NCBI RefSeq assembly: GCF_947623445.1
Contig: NC_135244.1
Location: 13,206,860 to 13,270,859 of the forward strand
DNA from: Clavelina lepadiformis
Lineage: Eukaryota; Chordata; Ascidiacea; Aplousobranchia; Clavelinidae
Reading direction: 5' to 3'
DNA length: 64,000 nt
Every line of letters begins with the position of its first letter. Within the stretch, counting starts at the first letter, position 1. A program made the translations under genes and the position numbers. Below, in pieces: positions 42,446 to 56,700 of the stretch. The notes below the pieces were generated by a model that searched no databases, was not told where the DNA came from, and was given only the letters and a program-made list of their open reading frames with translations.

Positions 42446-45400
42446 GGTTATTTATACAATGAGCAGCTAATAAACGCATAAAATTGTAAGAGTAGGTCTA
42501 TTTTACGTGAAACATAAATGGGTTAATGAAAAGTTGATCGAAAATAAAGTTATGTTTTTGACCAGTTAAGCCGTATATTTGATAATTATTATGCCTGGTG
42601 GCAACCATAGTATATGTACCCCTTTAGTTGTGATTTATTATCGCAGTACAAGCGATTCTAACGTATAACTGCAAAATTACAACAAATGATTATGATGTTC
42701 CAAGTTAGGTATTGAGGAAGTAATAAACGACATTTTGTAGCAAATGTGCCCACGCAAGCAAGAGCAACCCGGAAATACTGTAATAACACGATTCACTGAG
42801 ATATAGCCGAAGAATTCTAGCAAGCTGTTAATGTGTTAACATTGTCACAGTAGTGGGTCTCGTCATGAAACAACTTCAACTAAAATTGGTTTGTTTTGTT
42901 TAGTCTACCTTGTCTGATATTAAAGCCTTGACCTTGCCCAAAAACGTAGTAATGTCAAAAAGTGCCGACTAAACAACCTGGTCAAACCATTTTGAAAAAC
43001 GTTTAGTTGTTAAATAAGTAATCTTTAACATATATCCCAAATTTCAAGTTTAATGTGACATATTTAGAGAAGTCTGCGTTACCGAATGATGCCAAGGGAA
43101 AAATATCGGAAAATATAAATATAATAGAAAACAGTGATGTAAACTTACATGCAAAAAGTGTTTGGCAAGCTTACAAAACACTTTATTGTCACTAACATTT
43201 ACTATCGCATGCCTTCGCCAAACTATGTGTGAATAGATGTAGTCCATATGTAGACATAAACATCTAAACGTAATCTGACGTTTCATATGCTGCATCACGT
43301 AACCCTGATAATAATATGTACCAACTTAAACTGCCACTAGAAGATGAAGCAACTTGCACAAAGCTATAAGCAAGAAACACAAAAATAAGCCCATGCATTG
43401 AAAATAAAAGTTTTATATTGTCGTTGTATGTAAATGTAACAAGAAGATTTGTTCGCACAAATTCCATGGCATACCAAAATAGAAAATAGATTACCAAAAA
43501 TATGGCAAAAATAGCATGACACAACGTATGGTGCGTCATATTACAAGCGACAACAAGGCTAAAGCAAGGCAACACTTTCCAATAACAAAGAAACTGTTTG
43601 AAGTGCAAGCATATTTGCCAGGGTTTACATGGTGGAATACCCTGGGGCCCAGCATTGGTGGGAGCCCTTTCTTTAATAAAATTACAATTTAAGCGCATAT
43701 CTGCCAAGTTCAGCTTTATGAACTCCAACACCTTTTTGTAGGTCTAATTAGACCATAGCCAAATGCTGTTATTGTTCAATTGATAAACAATTGCGCTATT
43801 CGGCTATTGGCTCATACTTAAAATAACAGCGTCAGCGTGAAAATATTAAAATATCAATAAGCATTACGTTAGCAAGTATAACTGTGTATAGTTAGCATGT
43901 ATATTTAGGGTTGCGTTGAGGGGAACTAAAAAGCTTTAAATATTGGTTTTAAAACGTCCGAGCTTGTCTACCCCGTCAAAAATGCGCGAAATGAAATTTT
44001 TTTGTGTTTTTGCGCCTCAAATATCGCGTTAAATGAAATGTACTTTCATATCTATGTGGACAATATAGTAGCCGAATTAGCCTATAATGTTTTCTTTTGA
44101 GATGACGTGCACAACTTGTAAGGCTGTATACATTGATTTTTAAACGCCGTAAACCTACCTATATTAATCTTATACGTTTTTCTGTGTAGGTTGGAGCTGA
44201 TATGTGGTCGCAACCAAGGAAATGCAATAAACAAAAAATACTGAAAACGTAAAAAGGCCTATGACGTTAATCGTGATGGGGTAAGTCCCAATGCCTCCTC
44301 CGTAAACAAGTTAGTGTTAGCATAAAATAGTATTTAGGAGTGTAAATAACAGAATCTCTGAAAATATTTTAAACTTTGACTTTTTATGAAGGGCATTTTC
44401 AAGCCAATCTGCTAAAATAAATTTTTCCCAAAAGTATTTAGAAAAGAGCTACAGCTATGACTCGAAACCTATAGCATCTATTATACATATATACTATCAT
44501 ATATACATCTATTTTTATATTTTTCTTTTTCATAAATAAACGAAAGTAAAGACCAATTTACAGCGACTTCACCTATCGTTATTAGAACTTTAAATACTTA
44601 GCAGTAAACCTGTACTTGCCTCAATAAACTTATAATACAAATGACAAATCATTGAGTGTCCAATGGGAAAGGACCTTTGGACTGTGGTCAACTAATGCGG
44701 TCGTGGAACTTAATAAAAAATTTGCTGATCCAATTCCGCAGTTGCCTGCAGTTGTTAAACCACTTATTGCCTGTTAAACATCCCAGTAGCTTAATAAGGC
44801 TAACAGTGTTGTTGTTGTTGTTGCTGTATTGTTGGTTCCTATCAGAACGAACACTGCTTTCCGAAACACATTTCGAAAAGATGTTTTCTATATCTCTGCA
44901 AAACTAAAAATTTAATCGGAGAGAGAAATGCAATGTGCATTTCGGTAACAGGCTAACGTAATCCGGAAGTAATGGAAACAAAACGCAAAACAAAATACAG
45001 CACAGCATGTAAGAGTAAAACACACAAAATACTAAAAATCAGATACGAAATGATATCAGATCAGAAACCAGAGCTGCGTTAGTTGAGAATAAGAGTTAAT
45101 TATGACAAAGAGCACAGGCTCATACGAACTCAAGTCCGAGTAGATTTGCTGAATATCGCCTGACTGAAAAATTTGGGCGAACTTGAATACTATCAATAGC
45201 GAATCTCAATACGACATAAACAATAAATTTATCGATTCTGGTGAGAAATGTTGGTCCTATTTGGTGTCTAAGCTTCAATATAGGGACAACATTCCTTACA
45301 TCGAAGGTCGATTAGCCTAGGTTAACAAAAAATTTGGGGTTCTCAACTACCATTTAAATATAAATTCTTTGAAACAAAGCATGTGATGTTTATAGCGATT

Positions 45401-45773
45401 TGGTCGTGTTATAATTAAAATTCAGAAACTTCTGGGTAAAACCTTATTTTTTGGTATTAATGCAAATAAGATATAACTCGACATTTGTTCGTTTCAACTT
45501 ATAAACGTTCTACATGATTACTATTTGTGTTCACACGAAACGAATATTCTTTCTCACAGCACCTCCCTAGCGTTTCTTGAGTCCCTCTTTATTATATGCT
45601 GCTGTCACCTTCTATCTTCCGCAAAATAAGCAGACCTCCAAACAGAGCCAAACGTAAGTTATTTAAAGGTTCACCTCCTCTTTCTGATTGCGCTAAGAAA
45701 TTATTAAACCCGGTTGTTAAGACCGTCTCCAAATATTTGTTTGTCGGTGAATGTTAACTTTTAAGTCGGGTTT
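42446..45773. other. Intergenic; promoter side of the ARM-TIR gene plus repeats
   Basis: No exon or RNA gene found. The left edge must hold the ARM-TIR promoter, but no TATA box was identified. It contains the repeat at 43612-43722 and a short GTT microsatellite near 44808-44824. Confidence 0.35.
43612..43722 (-). repeat. Dispersed repeat, copy B
   Basis: Minus-strand partner of 41151-41260. It explains part of the 155-codon open frame at 43264-43731, which is not taken as a gene. Confidence 0.75.
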
Positions 45774-46066
45774 CAATGCCTCTCATCCTTTTCTGCAGCG
45801 ACCCAAATATTAATGTATTAATAAATTAATAGCGAAGCTTTGGCGACCCTTTGAAATCACCAACGTGTTTTTGCACCCTTTATAGAATTGATGAGCAGCA
45901 AAATACTAAGCTATACTAGTCACCGACAACCAAATTCTTGCTACAAGAATTCGCTAGTCAGAAATGTCAGTTATCGAAAGACTTCGTGAACTACCGTAGT
46001 CTACAACCCAACCATATCAACGGCCGACCTACTTTTGGGTCGCGACCCAGAGGCTGAGAAGCATTG
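45774..46066. mobile_element. Probable hAT MITE (CAATGC..TCTCA ends)
   Basis: The left end CAATGCCTCTCATCCT and right-end complement CAATGCTTCTCAGCCT match at 14 of 16 positions. Both ends carry CGACCC motifs. A GGGTCGCGACCC palindrome lies near the right end. No 8-bp target duplication is visible. Confidence 0.5.
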
Positions 46067-47236
46067 GGTTAAGACAAGGTTTAGGCTTCAGTACTTAGTG
46101 AGAAATGAAACCCTGAGTAAAACTGGATCATAAACGTAAACGTAAACATAAACGCCCGAGTTACAAATATTGTTTTCATTTGCTTGGAAACCTAGCAGTT
46201 TATGTTTTTATAAAGTTTTACCGGCTAACAAGCTATACTTCTTGAATCGCAAGAAAGTCTGGTGTTTAATTCTTCTTAACAATATTCATTTTTCTACAAA
46301 CATAATGCTTCAAAAAGTACTCTTATGCAGTAACTAACTTAATAAACCTTTGTAGAGGAAGGATCATTGAATAGAGTACATTGTTCACCTTCCTTATTGG
46401 AGATGGTCTTAATAGAACGTTAGCAAGGAAAGGGCGATTTATCAACATTAATAATGTTATATTGTGTGACATTGTTTTTCAATCAATTTATCTATTTTTA
46501 ATCACTTATATATTTAATCATATTTCTCATATTTAATCATATTTTTACGTGTGCAAGTTTGGGCCGTAGCCCTACCCGATGTTAAGAAATTAGACTTGAT
46601 CCATGCACAAGGAAATTGAGGGTGGTGAAGCAAACTTGGGATATTGTTTGAAAACACACACAACTTTAACCTACTATGGATTTACATGGTGATATGACGC
46701 GCTGCAAAGCGAACGCAAGAAATTGTCATATACTGCAGCCTACCATATGTGGACGATAAACTAAAAATGGGGTAGTTTAATCTCATTTTCATGTTACAGA
46801 TTCTTCAAAAGTGAACAGGTAGTGGGACAAAAAGAAACCGTTGGTGCCAACTGAAATAATTGTAAGTTAATAAGAGTTTATTCGCAAAAGGGCGTTTTTT
46901 AAATCAATATATCGTTTGACTGATAGGTAACAACTTTATGGTGTAGGCCTACACTGTAGCTATATATATTTAATTTGTACCACGTCAACCTCAAGCCTAT
47001 AACGGTAAATGGAAAAGTATGGTATTGAAAAATAACTTTTAATTCTCTTCAAAAACATTTGTACATTGTCTGTTATATCCTCAAGGCTTGATGCATAACT
47101 TAAGGCGATCACCAGTTCGTAAATAACCAACAGAATCGTTCTCGTGGCATATTACTATTTACAACAAATACGCGCCTACTATAAAACTCATAAAAATGTA
47201 GTAGGTTGGAATGTCCAGTTTACAGTACTCAAATCG
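46067..47236. other. Intergenic, no feature recognised
   Basis: AT-rich, with no splice-bounded open frames or repeats identified before the probable end of the CDC20 transcript. Confidence 0.35.
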
Positions 47237-47242
47237 TTTATT
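47237..47242 (-). terminator. Candidate polyadenylation signal of CDC20
   Basis: AATAAA on the minus strand lies about 210 bases after the CDC20 stop codon. Confidence 0.5.
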
Positions 47243-47451
47243 AGATGATCGTTAAAACACAATTGCATCTCATATGCGCTGCACAAAAGAAAAATAGTCG
47301 AAAAACGACGTCAAAAGAAATCGTTTCATGAAGTCTAGAATCTAAGCTACTGCCTGAGAAATTTAAGACCAAGTTTTTGTTAAGTTTAGTAAGGCAATGC
47401 AGCTGACACTGCCAAATATCACTGCATCTTGGGCTGTTAATTTGGCAAACA

Positions 47452-50400
47452 TCATCTAATCGAAAAGAGAGTGTTGATTTTGCTGTTTGCTGACGATCCC
47501 AACTTGTTTGAATTTTTAGACTTGCGCTTTTGCTCAGGTGAAATTGCAAAACATTCCCATAAACGGAGAGTCTCATCCGCTGCCCCAGAACACACCGTTT
47601 GACCATCAGGACTTATCGCTAGATACAGAACCTGCAAAATCCATTTTATGACGACTTGAACAAAATCGCTATCAAATAACTAACTTTTCATTGGTCTTAT
47701 ATTTACCCGAGACGTATGTCCAAGAAGGTCCTGCATCCATTGCATGCTTGGATACGACCAAATGGTGAGTTGATTATGCGCATACCCATGAGAAGATACC
47801 AGCTCTTTGTAGTGGGTTGACCATTTAATGGCACACACCTAAATGATGCAGTTGTGACAAAAAGGCAATGATACTCGGTAGTATAGTAGCGATTACTTGC
47901 TGTCATGTACGCAGTTTATAATGTCTATAAATTTACTTGCGATTTTGTGTCAACAGCCTTAACACAAACGCCGCTGTGACAATTCCAGAACCGAATGTGT
48001 CGATCGGCGCTACCACCTCCGGTCGCAAGTAAATTCGCCTGCCATGGACACCATGCTACAGCCTGGAGTAAAAGTAAAATAAAACTATAAAGGTTTGCAA
48101 ATAGAATTTAATTGATCGGTGAAATAACAGTCCGACCTTCACGGCAGACTGATGATCAGTAAAGGAATACAAGGGTTTTGTCTCCATCTCATTATACACA
48201 TTTACAATGTTATCATTTCCTCCACTCGCAAGGTATTTGCCATCTTTTGACCACTCCAAACCGCATACTTCCTGGGTATAGAGTAAAAATATTATTGTGG
48301 CAATCATCTAAAACTACTGCATCATGCACAACCCAACAACAAAAGCGGGAAAAAAGAAAAAGCTAAACGGCATGTCACAGTTAAAACTTACCTGTGAATG
48401 ACCAGAGAGTGTGGAAACATGGTGATTTTGTACTCTAACATCGTGGTGATGAATAAATCCGTCTTGAGAACCACTGTTTGAAAAAGGCAACATATAACCA
48501 GCATATTATTAAGTGAACCCAAATATCATGTCTTTTATTGCAGAGTATTACCAAAGGTATCTTGGAAAACTATCATATCATTCTATTTTTTACCTAACTT
48601 AAAAACTTACAGATATCTTAAGTATATTAGTATTTCCTACAGAATGATTTCCAAACCTTGATAATACGTAATCATTCCAGGTCAATGAAGAAACACGTCC
48701 AGCGTGACTTTTCATATTTCGTAAACGTTTGCTTTCATTGATGTCCCACAACTGAGATGCAAAATAACAATTCTAATTAAGGTCAACTCTACATACTTTA
48801 AAAAATTTTAAGACAAGAACACCAGCTCTTTGATAAGGTAAAACAGACAAAAAGTATTGGAGCTTATACACAACCAAAATTTGCTTGCAACGAACACTAA
48901 ATCCGCCAGTTGGTAGCTAGTTAATGGTATTTTATAGAATTACCAAAGTAGCGATAAGCAAAATATTAATGGGACAGTTAACTGTAAATTACCTGCACTT
49001 CCGCATTGCTGTTGCCAATAGCAATATGTTGACCATCACGAACCCACTTCACTGAAGAGACATAATCATCCGAACCTTCCATGCTCATTAACATATTGAT
49101 GTCACCTGTAGATGCATTCCAAATGTAAACTGATCTGCCCAGCACTGCAGCCAGATTGTTTGTTGAACTCCAGTCCAATAAATTAAGATCTAAAAATACA
49201 ACAATAAATTCATTAAATTATCATTCAAGCAAACTTTGTTTTCCATGGGTAATTCCATTTTTTTTAAAAGTTGCAATAAATGCATGCATTGAGTTAAGAG
49301 TAGTCAACAAACTCCCATGTTCATTCATGTATCGCATTTACATGCTGAATAAATCTGTATTGAATATAGCAATGCAGAATATTTGTTATAAAATCAAAAT
49401 CTTTGGCACCATTAACAGTAACTTATGTTGTGTATTACCTTTTTCACTTTCAGTACACTATTGTCACTATGGTTTTATATAACACAATCTACGTCAAAAG
49501 CTAATCACCCACTATATTTGCAACAAGCTTACAGAAGTCATTTCCAAGATCTGGGGCGTCCAACACTCTAACGGCAGTTGTTGGGATATGACGAACTTTC
49601 CTCTGATCTGAATTTAATTTTTTAGCGGAGCTATAAAGTACCTGAAAAGTATTAAATGAAACTTGCTAAATGAATAATTAACAAGTGTGACATTCCTAAG
49701 CTCTCCAATTCAAAGCAAGCAATTGTAAAAAGGTATGTGAAGTCAACCTTTGCATTGTTTTGGAAGCCCTCTGCTGCTGTTGGCTTTGCCTTAAATGCAA
49801 GAATACGTTCATTCTCTGATACACCACTAGCTTTCTGCAAGTTCTCACTCATTCGACGTTTATAATCTTCTTGCGCAAGAGATCCTAGACCATCACTGCC
49901 TAAAAACATATAAAACACCCATGTCATGTATCATATCACATCAGCCATATCATTAGTGATTTAGAAATAAACAAACACTATAATTCAAATTTAAAAGGTT
50001 TCCTTTTGCCAAAACAAAAACTGGTACATAACAGTGTTAGAAGGTAACTTCATGATATTGTGCAACAAACGTAACACTATGTAATTGTTACCTCCATCAG
50101 ATAAGAGCTTGTAATGTCCAAGTTCAAAATTTGTAGCTTGACGATTGGGAATAAACCTGTCTCCTCGACTTGGAGTTTTGCTTAGACTTGTATTTTTACT
50201 GGAAGGCTTCAGCTTTCCTGTGAAAGCAAATTATTTTCTTTGCTCAACATAGAAAATATTCAGGACATGATCATAACAGTCACATAGAATATGTTACTTG
50301 CACAAACCAGGTGTTTTTGTTTTTAAAGCCTTAGGCGTTTTTGCTGAGCTGGGTGTTTTGTTCACACTGTGTGATAAGGAAAGGCCTATTCGCTTTGGGC

Positions 50401-50806
50401 TGAAGGATGAACTGTTGTGGTAATTGTGACTACAAAGTAAAAACGAAATAGTTTAATATCAGGTAACATGAACAAGTTATTGAAAAACATTTGAATGTAC
50501 CACATGAACGAATGTACCACATGTGCAAAAAAATGATTGTTTTAGTTTGGTTTATGCAAAATAATATTTTAGTTGTATGACAAAGACAGACAGACATGTT
50601 ATTTAAACACTAAAAATATAATAGTAATTCCTTTCGTAGGGAGTGTAGTACCTTAAGTTGAGAGACAAACTATGCAAACTGTTATTTCCACATTGTGACA
50701 CTTCATGTGCTTTTTTCTCCCAACGAGCCGCTGGCCCAGATTGCAATGGCTTGTCCAGTTGCATGAGACTGTTGACATCATTTTCGAAATCAAATTGCAA
50801 TGACAT
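47452..50806 (-). CDS. CDC20: CDC20, activator of the anaphase-promoting complex, 12 exons, 536 residues
   Basis: Exons in transcript order: 50806-50652, 50429-50308, 50217-50092, 49899-49748, 49641-49533, 49189-48993, 48751-48657, 48473-48392, 48271-48137, 48062-47937, 47838-47707, 47631-47452. Phases close to 536 codons plus stop. Cdc20 recruits substrates to the APC/C ubiquitin ligase in mitosis and is the target of the spindle checkpoint. Seen here: the C-box DRFIPNR (~125-131), which binds the APC/C; the checkpoint-binding-like segment [15 protein letters not shown]; the lead-in [11 protein letters not shown]; seven WD repeats (e.g. [45 protein letters not shown]); and the terminal Ile-Arg that docks on APC3. 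DFYLNLLDW and the repeats follow Cdc20 rather than Cdh1/Fzr1. No KEN box is seen in the N-terminal region, whereas human CDC20 has one. Complete and apparently functional. Confidence 0.96.
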
Positions 50807-53620
50807 GACAGCAAACTACTATAACACTTCAATTAACAAAAAAATAAAACTAAAAAATATCACGCACAGTGAAATTAAATTCCACAACGACAACCAGAGG
50901 TAGAGCCAGCCAGAGGACAGGGAAACACTTCCTCTCTGAAAATCCTGACGGCATGTTAATACACCAATTGCTTGTTTTGATAAATATTTGCCGCTTGGTG
51001 ACACACAAAGATGATATATATTTTGATGCATGAGCTCCCTGTCAAGTTTTAATGCTCAAAACCAAACTATTTACAGTAATATCTGATTTATGGTGTAAGC
51101 CTCAACTGTTTTCTCTCATAAACATTTCGATTTAAAAATGTAATCTAATCTCCATCTGGAGAAAAACGCATGCTTCAGCAGTGCTCAAGTGTGCTTATGT
51201 TACTTGAAAATACCTTCCATCATTAAGACTAAACAAATCATTCCTTCTTCCGCATAATGGCATTTTAAGAAAACATGTGTATTTTGGTAATGTTCGTTCA
51301 TTTGTTTAAGTAGTATCTGTAGAACTTTGCACATTACCTAAATTATGCATAGTATAACAACTGTCTGTGGTACTATGACGGCAAAGCTTAATAAAAATAG
51401 TCCTTTTGAAGTCATCTCAGCTGACAGTTACTGAACACTATTACTCTCATTATTCGAAAATTCGTCGTAATCATCACACTTCATTGTAATGTTTAGCTTT
51501 ATGACCTGTTGTATCCTAGATATTAATTCAGACTGGACGGAGCTTAAAACATAGAAAAAACTGCAAGAGTCTTCTTAGTGCTAGTGCAAAACTGCTCTAT
51601 TTAATGGGTTTTGGTTTAACGATAACCAAATTATTATCAACTTTCAATGACATTGTTCGTGTTGGTACAAAACTGATGAATGAATTCATTGGCACAATAA
51701 ACATTACGGATAACTGTTCTTGGCCGAAAATGGTTAATTTTGGCATTTTTTGAAGAAATGGATACAATGATCCAAGTAAATTTATCTAAAAAAACATTCA
51801 AGGATGGATCTACACAGAAATTTTTGGATAAATGAATGTTGCGTTTGTTTAACTTGGACAGTTCGCTCCCCCACCATCTGCTTAATTACGATAAACAAAT
51901 ACGAACAGCACTCAAGCGATGTCTCTGTCAAGATTCACAGTACCGTACTAAGTTGCCAGTTGAATGCTCATTTTCTATTTTTATTTTATCTTATGCAGAT
52001 AATCGTTAAAGTCACTGTGAAAATCTTGACTATAGCTACTTGGCTAATGGCTTTGCTTGCAATAAACGACGTCAACCTTTGACCTTAATTCAGCCAATCT
52101 TTCGACAATAAAACCAATTGTTAGCAGTGATAACATAATTATGTACAGAAGTAAGCTATTGTGAACATAAATACTGTAGACTCAATCTTCATTGGCAATG
52201 TCAACATCATACTTTTTTATATATCTTGTATATACTTCCTTGTTTGCAATTTCTTTAAGCGACTTTCAAGGAGGTCAACTTCTACCACTGCAACTGCATT
52301 CCAATATCTCCTGATGTGATATGATGAAAGCTTTGATGAATTAGTGAGTGATTTTGTTTTGTCTGATAATGCGGAGCTTTTCGGAAGTTAGTGATGTAAA
52401 TTTGAATTGTTTCATAACTGAAAGCCGAGTCGAGAAAATGTCTTCTTTATCGTAACGTGAGTGAATCATGCATCACTGTATAAATGCGAATAAACCTGAT
52501 GTAACAACAAATTTATAAAAGCAAGGAGGAATGAAAACTGACTTGGAAACATTTTTGTCTATACAAGTGTGTTTTTAAAAAATAAATTGTTAAAGGTGTT
52601 GAAATCTTCTGTGATTAACTTTTGTCAAACTATGACCATTGTGTCTAATCACACACTTTTTCAAATGCATGAGCCGTCGCACATACACTCGCCATCAAAC
52701 TTGACTGTTTTTGATTGCTTTTAATTTTACAAAAATTGGAAGGTTAGTGAGGAGTAGTAGCCATCGAGTTCACTGAAACCGTGTATTATAATCATCTACT
52801 AAAAGATTAAATGAAGTAATTTAAAATATCTGTGGGCAATATTTGTAATCATAATAATATTGATCCTTTATGCACACACCTAATTTCAAAACAGCACTTG
52901 GAAGTGTAAAAATTATATAAAAATAGTTATAATAAAGAATGTAAAAAAGATTTATTAAACTACCTACATGCTGTATTGTTGTCCTCTTTCTTGATTAAGC
53001 TAATTATTTCTGCTATAACTTACAGTAGATTAAAGAAATATATCTGTAGCACAAGTGACATTAAAAGCTTTCTTTCTCTAAGGAAAACTACGCTGACCTA
53101 GATTTAGAGGGAACTAATATAGGAAGCGGTGGTGCACTTCATTATACCTTTGAATCCAACTCTATCTGTGATTGATTACCATGCTTACCTAACATCTTTA
53201 TGAATCATTATATTAATTATCATTTCACCAGTTTTTAGACTGTGGGTCTGTGCTGATCACTGATTGTGTGCACACATGCCATATTTTTTCTGTAATGATT
53301 AGCATAGCATCAAAGGTCAAAAACTTATTGCCCCATACCGTTAATGGCAAAAAAACACATGACAATTTAGTGCAAGTTTTGGCAAATACTTTTTGGCACG
53401 ACCGATAAAAAAATCTTAGTCCTGCAACCCAATCATTTTGTGAGCATGATTAGCATGCTGGCTGACTTAAGGGAAATAGAGATCGATATAAACTGTAAGA
53501 ATGCACCTATTTTGGTTACTGCAGACACTAATATATTGTAGGTAGATAAAAAGAAATCCTGAATCTGTTCGCACCAGCAATAATAATTTCATGAACATGT
53601 TGGCCAGGGGCGGCTCATAC
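50807..53620. other. Intergenic, no gene recognised
   Basis: Begins with the CDC20 promoter region; no TATA box was called. No splice-bounded coding segments or RNA genes were seen on either strand. Confidence 0.35.
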
Positions 53621-53711
53621 AGAGTGGCTGCAGGCCCTTTTGTAATTTATGTCTAATTCAAATAAAACATCAACATGGTTTAATTTTCTATTTTTCTTCA
53701 AAGCGCTTAAA
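53621..53711 (+). repeat. Dispersed repeat, copy 2 (partner 29284-29372)
   Basis: It is preceded by CAGGGGCGGCTCATACAG at 53607, which looks like a hAT left terminus. No right terminus was found. Confidence 0.4.
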
Positions 53712-56700
53712 CGGGCGGTCGAAAACATCTTGCCATTCAAACAGTAACTCAGAAAGGGGCTGTTCTAGTAATCTAGTTAGTACTTTTATTTGAAAATTGA
53801 GTAATAAAATAAGGTTTAAAAATTCCTAATTAAGATGCAGCTTTTCCAGTTATAAACTCACGAGCCACCACTGATGTTGGCCAGTTTGGTTTATAGTAAG
53901 AAATCCTGTACGGAAACCACTGTTGTAAAAGCGTACTGATATAACTATGTGTACCAAAAACACTGGTAACCATGTTGTATGGGCTATGAATGATACCTAT
54001 TACAAAATTAACACAGATTTCCGATATTTTATAATATATATATATTATATGCCAGTTAAAAACACAAATCGCACTGAATTGGTAAAAAGTCAAAAACAAA
54101 AAGTAGCCTACCTATGAAACCCTCAATATGGCAGTGTTTGACAAAAAATCCCTACTTGGATTTTGTTTATAATTACTATAAACGGGCGCGCAAGCAAACA
54201 AATTTTTATTGTATATTTATATTAATCCGCGTAAAATAAAAAATAAGGCTTAGACATTAATGATCATTGTACTGTACGTGCTAAAGTCAGAATAAAAAAA
54301 GTGCGGTTTTATGAAGAAAATTTAGTAGAAAGGGGAAATCAATAATTAATCAATGTCTGCTATTATGTTATAAGAGAGAGTATGGCCGTTTTCATTTTAT
54401 CAAATTTGAAAAAAAATGCTACTTCGGTTACAGCTAGCCAGTTATGCAATTGGTTTTTATCTTACTTCGGTAAACGACGGCTGGTGAAGTAGACACTTAT
54501 TTTACTGGAAACTGTTTGCCGAAATAGGAAAATTCGAATACGATAAACGGCAATTACACCAGTCAGTGAATTAAACTGTATGTTAATTTTTAATTCAAAA
54601 AAACGTACTAATTTTTCCAAAATGTAAATTAACCTAATACTAATACCATCTGACCAAAACTTTTTCTTCTCACGGGTAAATTACAAAGCTGGGCTGCAAA
54701 TTAAAACAAATGATATTTTTCAACTTAAAATCACGTTTTTTCCAAAGCTTAAATTATTTTAAACTTATCCCTAGTATATAGGGCTAACGTGCCAATTTGA
54801 AAAGACATTTTGTTGAAAACTTCTCTAGGCCTATTGTGCACGCGTCATATTCTGAAATCTGGGAGTACAGTTAAAGTGGCCTATTATTTCTGATAACCGA
54901 GATTATAGGGCTAGTAAATTTAGTTACACAGTCTAGCCAATAGTTCTTGATGCCTTGTATAAGTTTTAGCAATTAAAAAAATAAATAAATAAAGTTCGTT
55001 TTTTCTAAGATTATGATTGTATCAATTTATATCAACTAGGCCCAATATCTTAAAATTTATCACTTAAAATAGTGTATATAACGATACTGTTACTTCACCA
55101 TCATCCGGTACAGGTAGGCTACTTTCTCACTTTCCGACCTTCCTTAAATTAGTGTGTAGGGAGTGTTGGTCATGTTTGAGCCAAACTGATTTGGTAAAGC
55201 ATTGAATTTTTTTCAGCAATACATCTTTCAATCTTTGTTTGGTCGTTACTCTGATAGAAGGCGTCTATCCTTGCTACCAGTACGTGCATTTTCTAACCTT
55301 ACAAAAACCACACACAAAGCAGACAACCTAGGCTAGCCAGCCAAAGTAAAGAGCCAAGCGGCAAGCTCCTATGTAAAAAGGATTTTAAATGGCCGCGGTA
55401 AAACTTATTAATTCAAGCGGTGGAAATACTTCACAGATCTCTTATACCTCAAGTTGAACCAAAGACTTCTTGCTTTATATTTAAATCTCTTTGGTTGAAC
55501 CAAACCAAACGTTACATATTGTAAAAACCTTAGATACATTAGAAACCTCTAAACATATTTTAAATAAGTATTATTACTACCATTCAAAATATTACTTGTA
55601 TTAGTTAAAGCAAAAAAATTCTATAGTACTGTAACTTGTAAAAATTTAAATAGCAATGACTGTAATTTAGTTGATGTATAATTCATGAAGTTTGTAATAC
55701 TATTTGGTGAGAAGTGCGTAATAATTAATTACGTAACTGCTTGAAGATAATAATTCGAACTTAATGTGCTTAATGTTAGTTAGGTAAGTAGAACATACTT
55801 TTAATACAAATATAATATATGCAAATCGACCATAGACATATATTCCCTACTCTGTTTTAAACAGACTTACCGTTATATGTGCGCTTGGCGGCCAATTAAT
55901 TGGCCATGCCAACTTGTCATATAATAGCGCAGCTATATTGTTGCCACCTGGCTTGTTTTAAGCTCTGGGGCTTTGCCACTTTTTCCAGATTGACAATAAT
56001 TGTTTGTAAGCAATTATTTTACAGAATTTACTGTGCCCTTTGGCATCATATATTTTGTTCCGCACAATGAATGACGAAACTATAAGGTTGCGATTAAATG
56101 AAGCATTTCAACCTGGGAGAACTGTGAAAATTGAAAAAACTATAGTAGGCCCTATAAAGAACTCTAAATAACTCAACAGAAACTACATCTTTTCCAAAAC
56201 TTATTTCACAAAAATATGTTTCGTAAAAGATTATGCCAAAAAATAATTTGCGCGATGATACGTAGATTTACACTCGCCCTTTTGCACTAAGTTAATACTT
56301 GGGCACCGACTGTTTATAAAAGTATTGGCTGAACCTGATGCACTTAGTGGGTTTACGCATAGCGTACGGTACAAGCACGCAACTTAATACGAGCGGTCAG
56401 CGAGTAGCCTGATACACAAAAGTGGGTAAGAGTCTTTTCCCGAACGCCTAGGCAAATACCAGAAGGGGTTTAAGAACGCGTGATTGCCCAGGACTGGCGT
56501 TTTCCTCTAGGGATCGCAGCGAGTGCGTCCAATGACAATGAGAAACTCTTTGACATGGGTGGGGTCGTAGAAGCCAGCAAAGCTGCCGATCAAGTGCCTT
56601 GCTCGAGTCCAGATTAGCACAAAGCAAATCTCGAGATTAGAACACGTTCGTTCGTTCGTTCGTAACGTCTTGAGCCATCCTTTTTAAGCCCAGATCCCAA

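Noticed and set aside
43264..43731. 155-codon minus-strand open frame
   Set aside because: Part of it is the dispersed repeat shared with 41151-41260. The rest is hydrophobic low-complexity sequence without splice context.
55453..55500. Inverted repeat GTTGAACCAAAGA / TCTTTGGTTGAAC
   Set aside because: One mismatch in a short 13-base arm in AT-rich DNA, with no terminal features. Likely chance or a minor hairpin.
56380..56640. GC-richer island as an RNA gene
   Set aside because: No tRNA fold, no known RNA motif and no ORF. A SINE-like repeat is possible, but nothing specific supports it.
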